A stretch of DNA of 64,000 nt from Mesorhizobium kowhaii (lineage in GTDB: Bacteria; Pseudomonadota; Alphaproteobacteria; Rhizobiales; Rhizobiaceae): positions 434,001 through 498,000 of the forward strand of contig NZ_MZXV01000013.1 in assembly GCF_003253745.1 (NCBI RefSeq), given 5' to 3'. Made by a program: the position numbers and the translations under genes. Positions within the stretch are counted from its first letter, which is position 1; each line of letters starts with the position of its first letter. The notes below the pieces were generated by a model that ran no database searches, had not been told where the DNA came from, and was given only the letters and a program-made list of their open reading frames with translations. This document shows positions 42,462 to 51,195 of this stretch, piece after piece.

Positions 42462-43232
42462 CTACTGCATGAACCACCCGTGACTCACCACGATCGACTG
42501 GCCGGTCAGCGCGTTCGACGGGAACGCCGCCAGGAACAGCGCTGCTTCCGCCACGTCCTGCACGGTCGTGAACTCACCGTCGACCGTTTCCCTCAGCATC
42601 ACCGTCTTGACCACGTCCGCTGCGGAGATTCCGAGCTCGCGCGCCTGCTCCGGGATCTGTTTTTCCACCAGCGGCGTGCGGACGAATCCAGGGCAGATCA
42701 CGTTGGCGCGGACGCCATGGGCGGCCCCCTCCTTGGCCACGACCTTGGCCAAGCCTATCAGGCCGTGCTTGGCGGTGACATATGGAGCCTTGAATGGAGA
42801 CGCCTCCTTGGAGTGGACGGATCCCATGTAGATGATGCTGCCGCTGTTCTGGCGGTACATCTGCCGCAAGGCGGCACGGGTGGTCAGGAAGGCTCCATCC
42901 AGGTGGATGGAAAGCAACTTCCTCCATTTCTCGAAATCGAACTCGACGAGCGGCGCGACGATCTGGACGCCGGCGTTGCTGACAAGGACGTCGAGGCGCC
43001 CGAAGGTTTCGATAGCCCGCGCCATTCCGCTCTCGACCTGCTCCTCGTTGCTAACGTCCATGCCAACCCCGAGCGCCCGCTGAGCGGCTGGATCGATCTC
43101 AAGGGCCGTCTCCTGGGCCGCCTTCAGGTCAAGATCCGCGATGACCACCTTTGCCCCCTCGCGGGCGAAGGTAAGGGCAATCTCCTTGCCAATGCCGCTC
43201 GCAGCTCCGGTGATTACCACGACCTTGTCCAT
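42462..43232 (-). CDS. bdhA: 3-hydroxybutyrate dehydrogenase (SDR)
   Basis: 256 residues from the ATG at 43232 ([15 protein letters not shown]). NAD site [12 protein letters not shown] near 89, catalytic Ser in M-G-S-V-H, Y-V-T-A-K-H-G as Y-x-x-x-K. It ends V-V-S-H-G-W-F-M-Q, the characteristic C-terminus of bacterial D-3-hydroxybutyrate dehydrogenases. It interconverts 3-hydroxybutyrate and acetoacetate. It follows acetoacetate decarboxylase in the same direction, so the pair works at the acetoacetate node of PHB metabolism. Confidence 0.9.
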   Translation of the reverse strand: MDKVVVITGAASGIGKEIALTFAREGAKVVIADLDLKAAQETALEIDPAAQRALGVGMDVSNEEQVESGMARAIETFGRLDVLVSNAGVQIVAPLVEFDFEKWRKLLSIHLDGAFLTTRAALRQMYRQNSGSIIYMGSVHSKEASPFKAPYVTAKHGLIGLAKVVAKEGAAHGVRANVICPGFVRTPLVEKQIPEQARELGISAADVVKTVMLRETVDGEFTTVQDVAEAALFLAAFPSNALTGQSIVVSHGWFMQ

Positions 43233-43275
43233 GAGCCGACCACCGGCGTCACCTGCCCAATTGTTAGATAGAGCT

Positions 43276-44061
43276 TCATTCTGCGAACGCATGGATTCTT
43301 CCTTTCAGATCGCCAGGCTCGGATTTCGCGAGGTAGTCATGAACGACCTTGCCGAGTGCGAGTGTGAGATCGGCGACGATGTGCATCGCCGAAACCACCT
43401 CCAGCACCGGCAGCTCGGCGACAGGAGCCAGCGCATGCGACCAGAGGTTCAGGGATGCCGGGCCGGTCCAGGCGCCTCTCAGATCGACGTCCTCCAGGTG
43501 ATACTCCACGAGCTCGCAGATGCGCGGCGTGCCGTCGACATGGGGAATGATCTTGAGGAGGAAGTTCGGCTCCGCGAGGGAACTCTTCACTGCCGAGAGG
43601 TCGGCTGCTTCGTGCTTGTAGCCCATGGTGGCCGTAGCAACACGGACCGGGCCGTAATCAAGCGTACCCACCAAGGTGTCAGTCTCAGTGCGGAGCGTCG
43701 GACTCGCAAGCTTCTTGGGAAATCCCCACAGCTCGCGCCCTGCGGCAATCGGTGGGTGGTCGTTAAGAAACATGCAGTGGGTGTAGCTGCCCTTGCGGCC
43801 GCGGAACGTGACAGGGATGACCTGTCCGCTTTCCGTGTAGTCGCCGAAGCCGGTCGAGTCCGGCATGCGGATGAACTCGAATTTCACGAGGGGTTCGGAT
43901 AGTTCGAGTGGCTCCGGCACAAGACCGCGCAGCTTTTTCGGATCGGTCCGATAGGTGATGATCAGATATTCGCGGTTTCGGAAGCGATACGGACCGACCG
44001 GATAGGCTGGACTGGTCAGGGGCATGGCGAAAGCCGTTGCCCGGACGGTGTCTTGATGCAT
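43276..44061 (-). CDS. adc: acetoacetate decarboxylase
   Basis: 261 residues. The Schiff-base lysine motif is seen as E-L-W-G-F-P-K-K near 120-127, and the upstream Y-T-H-C-M-F-L-N-D segment and D-Y-G-P-V-R-V-A-T also fit the Adc family. It converts acetoacetate to acetone and CO2. It lies between bdhA and a patatin-like gene, all leftward under one probable promoter at the TetR gene. Confidence 0.9.
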   Translation of the reverse strand: MHQDTVRATAFAMPLTSPAYPVGPYRFRNREYLIITYRTDPKKLRGLVPEPLELSEPLVKFEFIRMPDSTGFGDYTESGQVIPVTFRGRKGSYTHCMFLNDHPPIAAGRELWGFPKKLASPTLRTETDTLVGTLDYGPVRVATATMGYKHEAADLSAVKSSLAEPNFLLKIIPHVDGTPRICELVEYHLEDVDLRGAWTGPASLNLWSHALAPVAELPVLEVVSAMHIVADLTLALGKVVHDYLAKSEPGDLKGRIHAFAE

Positions 44062-44167
44062 GGTTGAAGAGTTCCTTCAATTGTTGAAGTGGATGGCTTG
44101 CATTGAAAGGAGTTGCACAGGGCTTGCGATTGGACTGAGCACGTCAGGCATCTCCCATTGCAGGCGC

Positions 44168-45433
44168 CTATTCCCGCCCGTCCTCGGCAAGATCGTAGGT
44201 GCTCACCCCTTCCAGATTGTCGGGCCGTTGCAATGCCTCGGGATGGCGTAACGTGCGCACGGCGTCGAAGTAGCCGGCGCGCCAATGCTCCTCCATGGAC
44301 AGCCTCGAAAACTCATAATCCTTCGAGTACCCCTCATGCTGTTTTGAGCGATATATCAGGTGAACGAGTTTGTAGACCTTATGGTCCGCGATCGAGCTCA
44401 GTGCGGTTGCTTCCTCGCTGTCGAGCAACTCGGGCGGCAGTTTTGAAAGAAGGCTCGCGAGGGTGTGTCGGGCACGTTGATACTGCTTGAACTGATCGGT
44501 ATGCGCGCGTGTGCGGCTCGAATACTGTATTTCCTTCTGCCGCGTCGCGACCTCGGACAGATTGCGAGGAAACTCGCCGCGCGCGCTCCAGAGATCCACC
44601 TGGAAGGCGAGGGTGTCCTGCCGTGCCCCATGTTCGACTACCCATTGCAGCGGCGTGTTCGAGATAAGGCCGCCGTCCCAGTAGAATTCGCCGTCGATCT
44701 CGACGGCGGGGAAGCCAGGCGGAAGCGATCCGCTGGCCATCACGTGCTCGGGGCGGATTGTATGCTGATCATTGTCGAAATAGACGAAATTTCCGGAGCG
44801 CACGTTTACGGCGCCGACGCTGAAGCGCATGCGGCCGGCGTTGATCCGGTCGAAGTCGACGAGCCGCTCAAGTGTGCTCTTCAGATGTTTGGTTTCGTAG
44901 AAGCTCGTTCCTTCGAGGGAGCCGTCCGTTTGCAGCCAGGGAACGGGCTGCCGCAGGCTGAAGAAGCCTGGGGCACCGGCGACGAGCGCGCAGGCCGCAC
45001 TGAACTGATTGAAGAGCGAGCGGGGCAGGTCTCCTTTCGGAGCGAGTGTGGGCGCGGCGGCAGCCCAATCGAGAAGTGGGTTCGCCGTGATCTCGCGCCA
45101 GAAGGCCCGCAGCTTCTGAACCCGTTCGGTGGGTTCATTGCCGGCTATGATGGCCGCATTGATGGCACCGATCGAGACCCCGGCGACCCAGTTTGGATGG
45201 ATATCGGCCTCTGCGAGAGCCTCGTAGACTCCAGCTTGATAGGCTCCGAGCGCGCCGCCACCCTGCAACACCAGGGCAACGCATTCGAACGGGAGAGGCC
45301 GTTTTGCTGTTCTGAAGTCTTTTCGGGACAGTACATTCATGGGGATGCTGTTCCTTCTCATCTGAAAGCGATAGGGCTGCAGGGGAGCCCGAGTGGGGCC
45401 GGTCGAAGTCGCCGGCTCAATTTCAATTTGCAT
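44168..45433 (-). CDS. patatin-like phospholipase with DUF3734
   Basis: Up to 421 residues; the first Met at 45433 or M-N-V-L-S-R-K-D near 45340 may be the true start. Patatin residues: L-Q-G-G-G-A-L-G-A-Y-Q-A-G near 55-67, nucleophile in A-G-V-S-I-G-A-I-N near 82-90, Asp in W-D-G-G-L. The C-terminal ~130 residues match DUF3734 (Y-S-S-R-T-R, Y-R-S-K-Q-H-E-G-Y-S-K-D-Y-E-F-S-R). No signal peptide: cytoplasmic. Proteins of this class are often encoded with bdhA and adc; a role at PHB granule or membrane lipids is plausible but inferred. Confidence 0.87.
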   Translation of the reverse strand: MQIEIEPATSTGPTRAPLQPYRFQMRRNSIPMNVLSRKDFRTAKRPLPFECVALVLQGGGALGAYQAGVYEALAEADIHPNWVAGVSIGAINAAIIAGNEPTERVQKLRAFWREITANPLLDWAAAAPTLAPKGDLPRSLFNQFSAACALVAGAPGFFSLRQPVPWLQTDGSLEGTSFYETKHLKSTLERLVDFDRINAGRMRFSVGAVNVRSGNFVYFDNDQHTIRPEHVMASGSLPPGFPAVEIDGEFYWDGGLISNTPLQWVVEHGARQDTLAFQVDLWSARGEFPRNLSEVATRQKEIQYSSRTRAHTDQFKQYQRARHTLASLLSKLPPELLDSEEATALSSIADHKVYKLVHLIYRSKQHEGYSKDYEFSRLSMEEHWRAGYFDAVRTLRHPEALQRPDNLEGVSTYDLAEDGRE

Positions 45434-45495
45434 CTTTAGGTCAAATCGACTATATGGTCAATATGAGATTTTAGTAATGGTGCAATGCAAAAAAG
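45434..45495. repeat. control-region duplicate, copy 2 (between patatin and TetR genes)
   Basis: Near copy of 42325-42386. Within it, GGTCAAATCG and GGTCAATATG form a spaced direct repeat that could bind the adjacent TetR regulator. Confidence 0.8.
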
Positions 45496-45504
45496 GTATG
45501 ACGG

Positions 45505-46122
45505 ATGGCGAAGGTTGATTTGGCGCGCAGGGCGGAGATCGGACGCGAGAAGCGGGAAAGGACGCGCACGCTGATCGTGGACGCAGGGGCGATGCTGCTG
45601 GCTGAGCGGCTTCGCGAGGCCCTCACGGTGGATGCAGTGGTAGAGGCAGCAGGTGTCGCGAAGGGCACCTTCTACTATCACTTCCAGAGCATCGATGAAT
45701 TGGCCTCAGCCGTAGGCGAGAAGCTCGGGGAGAGCTTTGACGCCGTGCTGACGCCTGCGCGCCTGGAACTACAAGATCCAATAGAACGCCTGTCCTTCGC
45801 CTTCACGCAATTCTTGGAAAAGGCGATCTCGGACTCCAACTGGGCCCGACTGGTCGTTCAGAGTTCTCACTCACCAACGGAATTTGCACGAGGGATCCGG
45901 AATAACCTCAAGGCGGATATTGCCGAGGCGATTGTTCAGGGCCGCCTGAGCGTTCGGGACGCAGAGTTGGCAGTCGACATCGTGATCGGTATATGGCTGC
46001 AGGTGACGCGCGGCATCCTCGAACGAGGCGCCCGGCCCGAATTGATACGCCAGGCTGTCGAGGCGGTGCTGCGCGCGCTTGGTTCATCGCAGTCGGAGCA
46101 GCGTAAGGCCACGAAGAAATGA
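45505..46122 (+). CDS. TetR family transcriptional regulator
   Basis: 205 residues. The HTH region reads R-T-R-T-L-I-V-D-A-G-A near 19-29, then V-V-E-A-A-G-V-A-K-G-T-F-Y-Y-H-F-Q-S near 45-62, followed by a helical ligand domain. It is divergent from the patatin-adc-bdhA operon and faces the duplicated control region, so it likely represses that operon. Because the same control sequence stands before the RND pump, it may control the pump too. It is the last gene of island 1. Confidence 0.9.
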   Translation: MAKVDLARRAEIGREKRERTRTLIVDAGAMLLAERLREALTVDAVVEAAGVAKGTFYYHFQSIDELASAVGEKLGESFDAVLTPARLELQDPIERLSFAFTQFLEKAISDSNWARLVVQSSHSPTEFARGIRNNLKADIAEAIVQGRLSVRDAELAVDIVIGIWLQVTRGILERGARPELIRQAVEAVLRALGSSQSEQRKATKK

Positions 46123-46267
46123 TAGCGGTGGGCGAATGTCCGGCTCGATGCGGTCCAGGCGCTGATTGCCTCCCACCTCGATCAGGATTTTCCGAGACCT
46201 TGGTTTGAAGGGCAACTTATGTTCGCAAAGGAGGCATTGGGGTTAGCTAAAGTCGACTGTACGGGTT

Positions 46268-46364
46268 CGCGGGCCCATGCGGAACGATACGGGAAGACTT
46301 CTGATTTTGGCCCACGAAAAAGCCAATGAAATCAATGATCTTGATACGCCATCCGGGCCCACCA
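46268..46364 (+). repeat. element-end direct repeat with tRNA 3'-end core (right end of island 1)
   Basis: 97 bases that align without gaps to 57461-57557 with 11 mismatches by my count. Its last 13 bases, TCCGGGCCCACCA (46352-46364), equal the 3' end of the CAU tRNA at 22543-22555. The part before the core is not tRNA-like, so it belongs to the element. Read as an attachment site. Confidence 0.8.
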
Positions 46365-46579
46365 AAGTATTAAGCATCTGATTCTGTTGAATTTTTTACT
46401 CGTTTTGTTTTTGCGTTTTGGACTCGAACCTCTCTGGGTCTTTTACGGAATCCACCTAGGCACCAGGACGGCGCGGGAAGACCTGGTAGCAGATCAAAAG
46501 TGTGACCGCGGCCCAAACCAGTGCTCATGACCATGTCTACACACAATTGGGCCTCGTATGTGGCTGTTGTCTTGTTGAT

Positions 46580-46595
46580 ATGGTATCGATAACAT
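46580..46595. promoter_or_regulatory. LacI-type operator in front of the LacI gene
   Basis: ATGGTATCGATAACAT, one mismatch from the perfect palindrome ATGTTATCGATAACAT found twice more in island 2. It lies 120 bases before the probable LacI start and suggests autoregulation. Confidence 0.65.
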
Positions 46596-46715
46596 GCCTT
46601 TGCGTGAAGTTGATTCCAATGGGTGGTTCATGAGCGATGCCGGACGCCGCAGAGACAGTGTGCCCGAGCGTCTAGCGCTTTCCTCGGGCAGACCGCAGCC
46701 GGCCGGTGGAGCGGC

Positions 46716-47759
46716 ATGATGGCCAAGGCTGCCTCATCGAGGCCCATCGAAAGCCATGCGCCGACTATGGTTGACGTGGCGCTGCGGGCAGGTGTGTCCA
46801 CCATGACGGTTTCGCGCGCCCTGAAGGAGGGCAGCCGGGTGTCCAAGGCCACGCGGGAAAAGATCATGGCTGCGGTCAACGACCTTGGTTACGTGCTCGA
46901 CCAGTCAGCCGGCAGCCTGTCCTCGCGCAAGACGGGGTTCGTCGCCGCTATCGTCCCTTCGATCAACAATTCCAACTTCGCCGACACTGCTCGCGGCATT
47001 ACCGACGAGCTTGAAAGCACGGGGCTGCAACTTCTGCTCGGCTACACCGACTACACGGCTGAGAAGGAAGAAAGGTTGATCGAGGCGATGTTCCGCCGGC
47101 GGCCGGAAGGCATCATCCTGACCGGCGGCGCTCATACGGATCGCGCCCGCCGCCTTCTGAAGAGCGCCGGCATTCCCGTGGTCGAAACCTGGGAGTTGCC
47201 GGTAAAGCCGATCGATCAGGTGGTCGGGTTCTCCAACGAAGAGGCGATGGGGCTTCTCGTCAAGACGCTCGCCAGGAAGGGCTACCGAAAATTCGGCTAC
47301 ATCGGTGGTACGACCTCGCGCGACACGCGCGGCAGCCAGCGGCGTGAAGGCTTCATAAGAGCCATTGAGGAACTCGGCCTGCCGCCCGGTCGCCTCGTTT
47401 CCTTCGGCGTGCCACCGATCTCCATCGAGCAGGGCGGCCAAGCCGTAGTCAGCATGCTGGAGCGCTGGCCGGACACTGAGGCCGTGCTCTGCGTTTCGGA
47501 TCTCTCGGCCTTTGGCGCGCTGATGGAATGCAAGCGCCGGGGTATGCGGGTGCCGCAGGACATCGCCATCGCCGGTTTTGGCGACTATGAGGTCGCCGCC
47601 TTCTGCCATCCCGGCATCACCACCGTGAATGTCGACTGCTACGGCATCGGGCAACAGGCTGCCCGAAGATTGATCCAGGTGATCCGCGGTGACGGGAAAC
47701 GGCACGGTCAAGAAATCGTCCTGACCGGCTACCGCGTCGTCGAGCGCGAAAGCACCTGA
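46716..47759 (+). CDS. LacI family transcriptional regulator (GntR/IdnR-like)
   Basis: About 347 residues from the ATG at 46716 (next Met at 46719). The HTH reads T-M-V-D-V-A-L-R-A-G-V-S-T-M-T-V-S-R-A-L-K, with hinge helix Q-S-A-G-S-L-S-S-R, then a periplasmic-binding-like domain opening V-A-A-I-V-P-S-I-N-N-S-N-F-A-D-T. The domain order and F-A-D-T segment recall gluconate/idonate repressors. Three near-identical palindromes in island 2 (46580, 49796, 52115) are its likely operators. The effector is probably gluconate, ketogluconate or a phosphorylated form (inference). Confidence 0.88.
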   Translation: MMAKAASSRPIESHAPTMVDVALRAGVSTMTVSRALKEGSRVSKATREKIMAAVNDLGYVLDQSAGSLSSRKTGFVAAIVPSINNSNFADTARGITDELESTGLQLLLGYTDYTAEKEERLIEAMFRRRPEGIILTGGAHTDRARRLLKSAGIPVVETWELPVKPIDQVVGFSNEEAMGLLVKTLARKGYRKFGYIGGTTSRDTRGSQRREGFIRAIEELGLPPGRLVSFGVPPISIEQGGQAVVSMLERWPDTEAVLCVSDLSAFGALMECKRRGMRVPQDIAIAGFGDYEVAAFCHPGITTVNVDCYGIGQQAARRLIQVIRGDGKRHGQEIVLTGYRVVEREST

Positions 47760-47774
47760 CGTTGCCGCGTCGGT

Positions 47775-48806
47775 TCAGAACGCGATCTGGACCTTCATCG
47801 ACTTGTTCCGGTCACCGGCGATCTCGAAAGCCGCAACCGCCTCGTCGAGCGGATAAATGCCGCTCAGCAGCGGTTTGACATCCACCCGGCGGCGATTGAT
47901 CAGATCGACGGCGAGCGCGAACTCGTCGTGGAAGCGGAAGCTGCCGCGCATCTCGATCTCCTTGGCGACGATCAGGTTCTGCGGGATCGACACGTCGCCG
48001 CCGAGACCGAGCTGCATCAGCATGCCGCGCGGCTTCAGAACATCGAGGCCGGCCCGCACGGCGCGTTCGTTGCCCGAGGCCTCGAGCATGACGTCGAAAC
48101 TGCCCTTGTCGACATTGTAGGCGGCGAGCTTTTCACTGTTGGTCGCAACATTGATGGTGCGGTCGGCGCCGATCTCCAGGGCCTTGGCCAGCACGCCGTC
48201 CATGACATCGGTGGCGACGATTTCGCGCGCACCGTGGGCTCTGGCGGCGAGAATGCAAAGCGCGCCGATCGGCCCGCAGCCGGTGACCAGAACGCGCTTG
48301 CCGAGCAGCGAGCCGGCGCGGTTCATGGCATGCAGCGTCACCGCAAAGGGCTCAGCGAAAGCGGCTTCGTTGATGGAAACGTGGTCGGCTATTCTGTGGC
48401 ACTGCCACGCCTCGGCGACCAGGCGCTGGCGGAACGCGCCCTGGATGTGCGGCATCGGCATGGCGCTGCCGTAGAAGCGCATGTTGAGGCACTGGTTCTG
48501 CATGCCTTGCAGGCAGTAGCGGCAGGCATTGCAGGGGCGGCTGGGCGAGATAGCGACGCGGTCGCCGATGGCAAGGGCGGAAACGCCGCCGCCGATGGCC
48601 TTCACCGTGCCGGCAACCTCGTGGCCGAGGATCATCGGCTCGCGCAGGCGGATAGTGCCGAAACCGCCATGATTGTAGTAGTGCAGATCCGAACCGCAGA
48701 TGCCGCCGGCTTCGACGGCGATTTCGACCTGCCCATCGCCGAGGACGCCCGGATCGGTCTCCTCGATCCTCAGGTCTTTTGCGGCGTGGATAACGATCGA
48801 CTTCAT
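47775..48806 (-). CDS. idnD: L-idonate 5-dehydrogenase (zinc-dependent MDR)
   Basis: 343 residues. Catalytic zinc Cys in G-G-I-C-G-S-D-L-H-Y-Y near 36-46 and His-Glu in G-H-E-V-A-G; structural zinc site C-N-A-C-R-Y-C...C-L near 94-108; NAD fold G-C-G-P-I-G-A-L near 180. H-Y-Y-N-H-G-G-F-G is typical of L-idonate dehydrogenases. It oxidises L-idonate to 5-keto-D-gluconate. It follows the 2-hydroxyacid dehydrogenase gene by 15 bases, and idnO and gntK, which complete the path to 6-phosphogluconate, lie across the shared promoter. Confidence 0.88.
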   Translation of the reverse strand: MKSIVIHAAKDLRIEETDPGVLGDGQVEIAVEAGGICGSDLHYYNHGGFGTIRLREPMILGHEVAGTVKAIGGGVSALAIGDRVAISPSRPCNACRYCLQGMQNQCLNMRFYGSAMPMPHIQGAFRQRLVAEAWQCHRIADHVSINEAAFAEPFAVTLHAMNRAGSLLGKRVLVTGCGPIGALCILAARAHGAREIVATDVMDGVLAKALEIGADRTINVATNSEKLAAYNVDKGSFDVMLEASGNERAVRAGLDVLKPRGMLMQLGLGGDVSIPQNLIVAKEIEMRGSFRFHDEFALAVDLINRRRVDVKPLLSGIYPLDEAVAAFEIAGDRNKSMKVQIAF

Positions 48807-48821
48807 GAAGATGATCCTCTC

Positions 48822-49757
48822 TCAGACGACAGGCGTCAGCAAGGTCCGCCCACCGAAATGGGCCGCGAGATTGTCGCGAACCAACTGACCCATGGCCTTG
48901 CGGGTCTCCACCGTGCCGCTGCCATGGTGCGGTTGCAGCACGACGTTGGAAAGTCTTCCGAAGCGCTCGTCGATCGTCGGCTCGTTCCAGAACACGTCGA
49001 GTCCGGCGCCCTTGATCGCGCCGGATTCCAGCGCGGTGAGCAGCGCCGTTTCGTCGACGGTGCTGCCGCGTGCGATGTTGATCAGGATGCCATCCGGCCC
49101 GAGCGCCGCCAGAATCTCTGCATTGACGATGTTCCTGGTGCCTTCGCCACCGGCCAGCGTCACCATCAGGAACTCGCTCCGGCGCGCTAGCTCGACCAGA
49201 TTGCCGACGAAGTCGTAAGGCAGGTCGTCGTGTCTGCGGGTGCCGAAATAGGCGATCTCGCAGTCGAAGGCAGCCGCGCGCCGGGCCACCGCCTTGCCGA
49301 TGCGGCCCATGCCGACAATGCCCAGCCTCTTCCCATAAACGCGCGTCACCAGCGGCATGTTGGCCTTGCGCCAGCTGCCAGCGCGCACATAGGCATCGGC
49401 CTGCGGAATCATGCGCGCCACAGCGAGCAGCAGCCCGATGCCGATATCGGCCACGTCCTCGGTAAGCACATCAGGTGTGTTGGTGACGCGAATGCGGTTT
49501 TCCCTCGCGTAGGCCAGGTCTATGGCGTCGGTGCCCATGCCGTAGCAGGAGACGATTTCGAGCTTCGGCAGTTTCGCCATCAGCGCAGCGCTGGCGCCAA
49601 GTTCGCCGCGGGTCGCGATGGCACGGATGGCATCGGCATGGCTTGATATCAACGCGTCCCTGTCGTCGACCTGCCAAAGCTTGTGGACGCGATATTTCGC
49701 TTCGAGGTCTGCCATGTCCCATTCCGGATAGGGTCCGGTCATCAATATGTCGGTCAC
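48822..49757 (-). CDS. D-isomer-specific 2-hydroxyacid dehydrogenase (ketogluconate/glyoxylate reductase-like)
   Basis: About 311 residues from the GTG at 49757, which has a GGAGA ribosome site; the longer frame to 49790 starts too near the operator. NAD fold V-G-M-G-R-I-G-K-A-V near 150, catalytic Arg in N-I-A-R-G-S near 230, His in L-Q-P-H-H-G-S-G near 280. It likely reduces 2-ketogluconate (or glyoxylate/hydroxypyruvate). It is the first gene of the leftward pair with idnD, just below the palindromic operator at 49796. Confidence 0.87.
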   Translation of the reverse strand: MTDILMTGPYPEWDMADLEAKYRVHKLWQVDDRDALISSHADAIRAIATRGELGASAALMAKLPKLEIVSCYGMGTDAIDLAYARENRIRVTNTPDVLTEDVADIGIGLLLAVARMIPQADAYVRAGSWRKANMPLVTRVYGKRLGIVGMGRIGKAVARRAAAFDCEIAYFGTRRHDDLPYDFVGNLVELARRSEFLMVTLAGGEGTRNIVNAEILAALGPDGILINIARGSTVDETALLTALESGAIKGAGLDVFWNEPTIDERFGRLSNVVLQPHHGSGTVETRKAMGQLVRDNLAAHFGGRTLLTPVV

Positions 49758-49795
49758 GGCATCGTCTCCCGCGCTACTGCATTTTTCCATTGACT

Positions 49796-49811
49796 ATGTT
49801 ATCGATAACAT
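49796..49811. promoter_or_regulatory. LacI-type operator between divergent idonate genes
   Basis: ATGTTATCGATAACAT, a perfect 16-bp palindrome overlapping the start of a TTGACT -35-like box. It lies between the leftward dehydrogenase-idnD pair and the rightward idnO-gntK operon. An identical site stands at 52115. Confidence 0.8.
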
Positions 49812-49885
49812 TCATGTCAATAGGCACTGGCGGCGGCGCGGTGGAAATCGTATCCCGATTCAGGGACATTCCTCGGGAGGAGCAC

Positions 49886-50653
49886 TTGAGCAGTTCGTTG
49901 TTCGATTTGACCGGCATGCGGGCGCTGGTCACGGGTTCGGGGCAGGGCATCGGCCTGGCCTTGGCGGAGGGGCTGGCGCAGCACGGCGCCGAAATCGTGC
50001 TCAACGGCCGCAGCCCCGAAAAAGTCAAAACGGCTGCGGATGCGCTGACGGCGAAGGGATACAAGGTCGATAGCGCCGTCTTCGACGTCACTGATCATGC
50101 GGCGGTGGCGAACGGTGTCGCCGAGATCGAGACGACGATCGGCGCCATCGATATCCTTATCAACAATGCCGGCATGCAGTTCCGCATGCCGCTCGAGGAT
50201 TTTCCCGCCGATAAATGGGACGAGTTGCTGCGCACCAACATCTCCAGCGTGTTCTTCGTCGGGCAAGCGGTGGCGCGCCACATGATCCCGCGGCGACGCG
50301 GCAAGATCATCAACATCGCTTCGGTGCAGAGCGAGCTGGCACGGACCAACATTGCGCCCTATACGGCCACGAAAGGCGCGGTGCGCAACCTGACGCGCGG
50401 CATGTGCGCCGACTGGGCCAAGCATGGCCTGCAGATCAATTCCATCGCACCGGGCTACTTCAAGACGCCGCTCAACCAGGCGCTGGTCGACAATCCCGAA
50501 TTTTCAACCTGGCTGACCAACCGCACGCCGGCAGGACGCTGGGGCGACGTCGGCGAACTGGTCGGCGCGGCAGTGTTCTTGGCCGGACCGGCCTCATCCT
50601 TTGTCAATGGACACACGCTTTATGTCGATGGCGGCATCACGACCTGTCTTTGA
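49886..50653 (+). CDS. idnO: gluconate 5-dehydrogenase (SDR)
   Basis: 255 residues from the TTG at 49886, set by a strong GGGAGGAG ribosome site 4 bases ahead and by the family start (L-F-D-L-T-G-M-R-A-L-V-T-G). NAD(P) site T-G-S-G-Q-G-I-G, N-N-A-G near 88, Ser in N-I-A-S-V, Y-T-A-T-K as Y-x-x-x-K, C-terminal V-D-G-G-I-T. It reduces 5-ketogluconate to D-gluconate, the step after IdnD. Its 3' end overlaps the gntK start. Confidence 0.88.
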   Translation: MSSSLFDLTGMRALVTGSGQGIGLALAEGLAQHGAEIVLNGRSPEKVKTAADALTAKGYKVDSAVFDVTDHAAVANGVAEIETTIGAIDILINNAGMQFRMPLEDFPADKWDELLRTNISSVFFVGQAVARHMIPRRRGKIINIASVQSELARTNIAPYTATKGAVRNLTRGMCADWAKHGLQINSIAPGYFKTPLNQALVDNPEFSTWLTNRTPAGRWGDVGELVGAAVFLAGPASSFVNGHTLYVDGGITTCL

Positions 50654-51194
50654 ACCCGCGCTCATTGTCGTGATGGGCGTCAGCGGCTGCGGCAAGACCA
50701 GAGTTGGCGTCGAGATCGCCGCGCGGCTTGGCCTTGCCTTCGTCGAAGGCGATACGCTGCATCCGCGTGGCAATGTCGAAAAAATGTCGGCGGGCATACC
50801 GCTTGCCGACGACGATCGCTGGCCCTGGCTGGATCTGGTCGGCGCGGCCTTGCGCCAGGCGCGTGAGGAGGGCCGCGGGCTCGTCGTCTCTTGCTCGGCG
50901 CTGAAGAAATCCTATCGCGATCGGCTTCGCCATGCGGCAGGCGGGCCGCTGTTTGTCGTATTCCTGGAGGGGTCGCGCTCGCTGCTGCAAGCCAGGCTCG
51001 CCGCGCGTCGCGACCACTTCTTCCCGCCGGCGCTGCTCGACAGCCAATTCGCCGCGCTGGAACATCCTGACGACGAAAAGCTGGTGGTCACAGTGGACAT
51101 CGACGCCCCCGTCGACAGCATCGCCGATGCGGCGTTGCAGGGCCTGGGCGCCTTCGGGATCGCCCCCGCCAGGATAAGGAAAGAGGCTCGTTGA
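50622..51194 (+). CDS. gntK: gluconokinase
   Basis: About 190 residues; starts at 50622 or 50628 (an ATG at 50601 is also in frame) overlap the end of idnO. The P-loop G-V-S-G-C-G-K-T is near residue 18, followed by the gluconokinase motifs F-V-E-G-D-T-L-H-P, P-L-A-D-D-D-R-W-P-W-L and S-C-S-A-L-K-K-S-Y-R-D-R. It phosphorylates D-gluconate to 6-phosphogluconate. Overlap with idnO shows co-transcription and coupled translation. Confidence 0.93.
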   Translation: MSMAASRPVFEPALIVVMGVSGCGKTRVGVEIAARLGLAFVEGDTLHPRGNVEKMSAGIPLADDDRWPWLDLVGAALRQAREEGRGLVVSCSALKKSYRDRLRHAAGGPLFVVFLEGSRSLLQARLAARRDHFFPPALLDSQFAALEHPDDEKLVVTVDIDAPVDSIADAALQGLGAFGIAPARIRKEAR

Positions 51195-51195
51195 G

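Larger units (their letters stand above)
46123..46715. other. island 1 / island 2 junction region
   Basis: No gene is supported. It holds the element-end repeat with a tRNA 3'-end copy (46268-46364), an inverted T-arm-like GGACTCGAACC at 46420-46430, and the operator of the LacI gene (46580-46595). Confidence 0.7.

Noticed and set aside
46123..46360. Integrase remnant near the island junction
   Set aside because: No R-H-R-Y recombinase motif in any frame on either strand that I could find.
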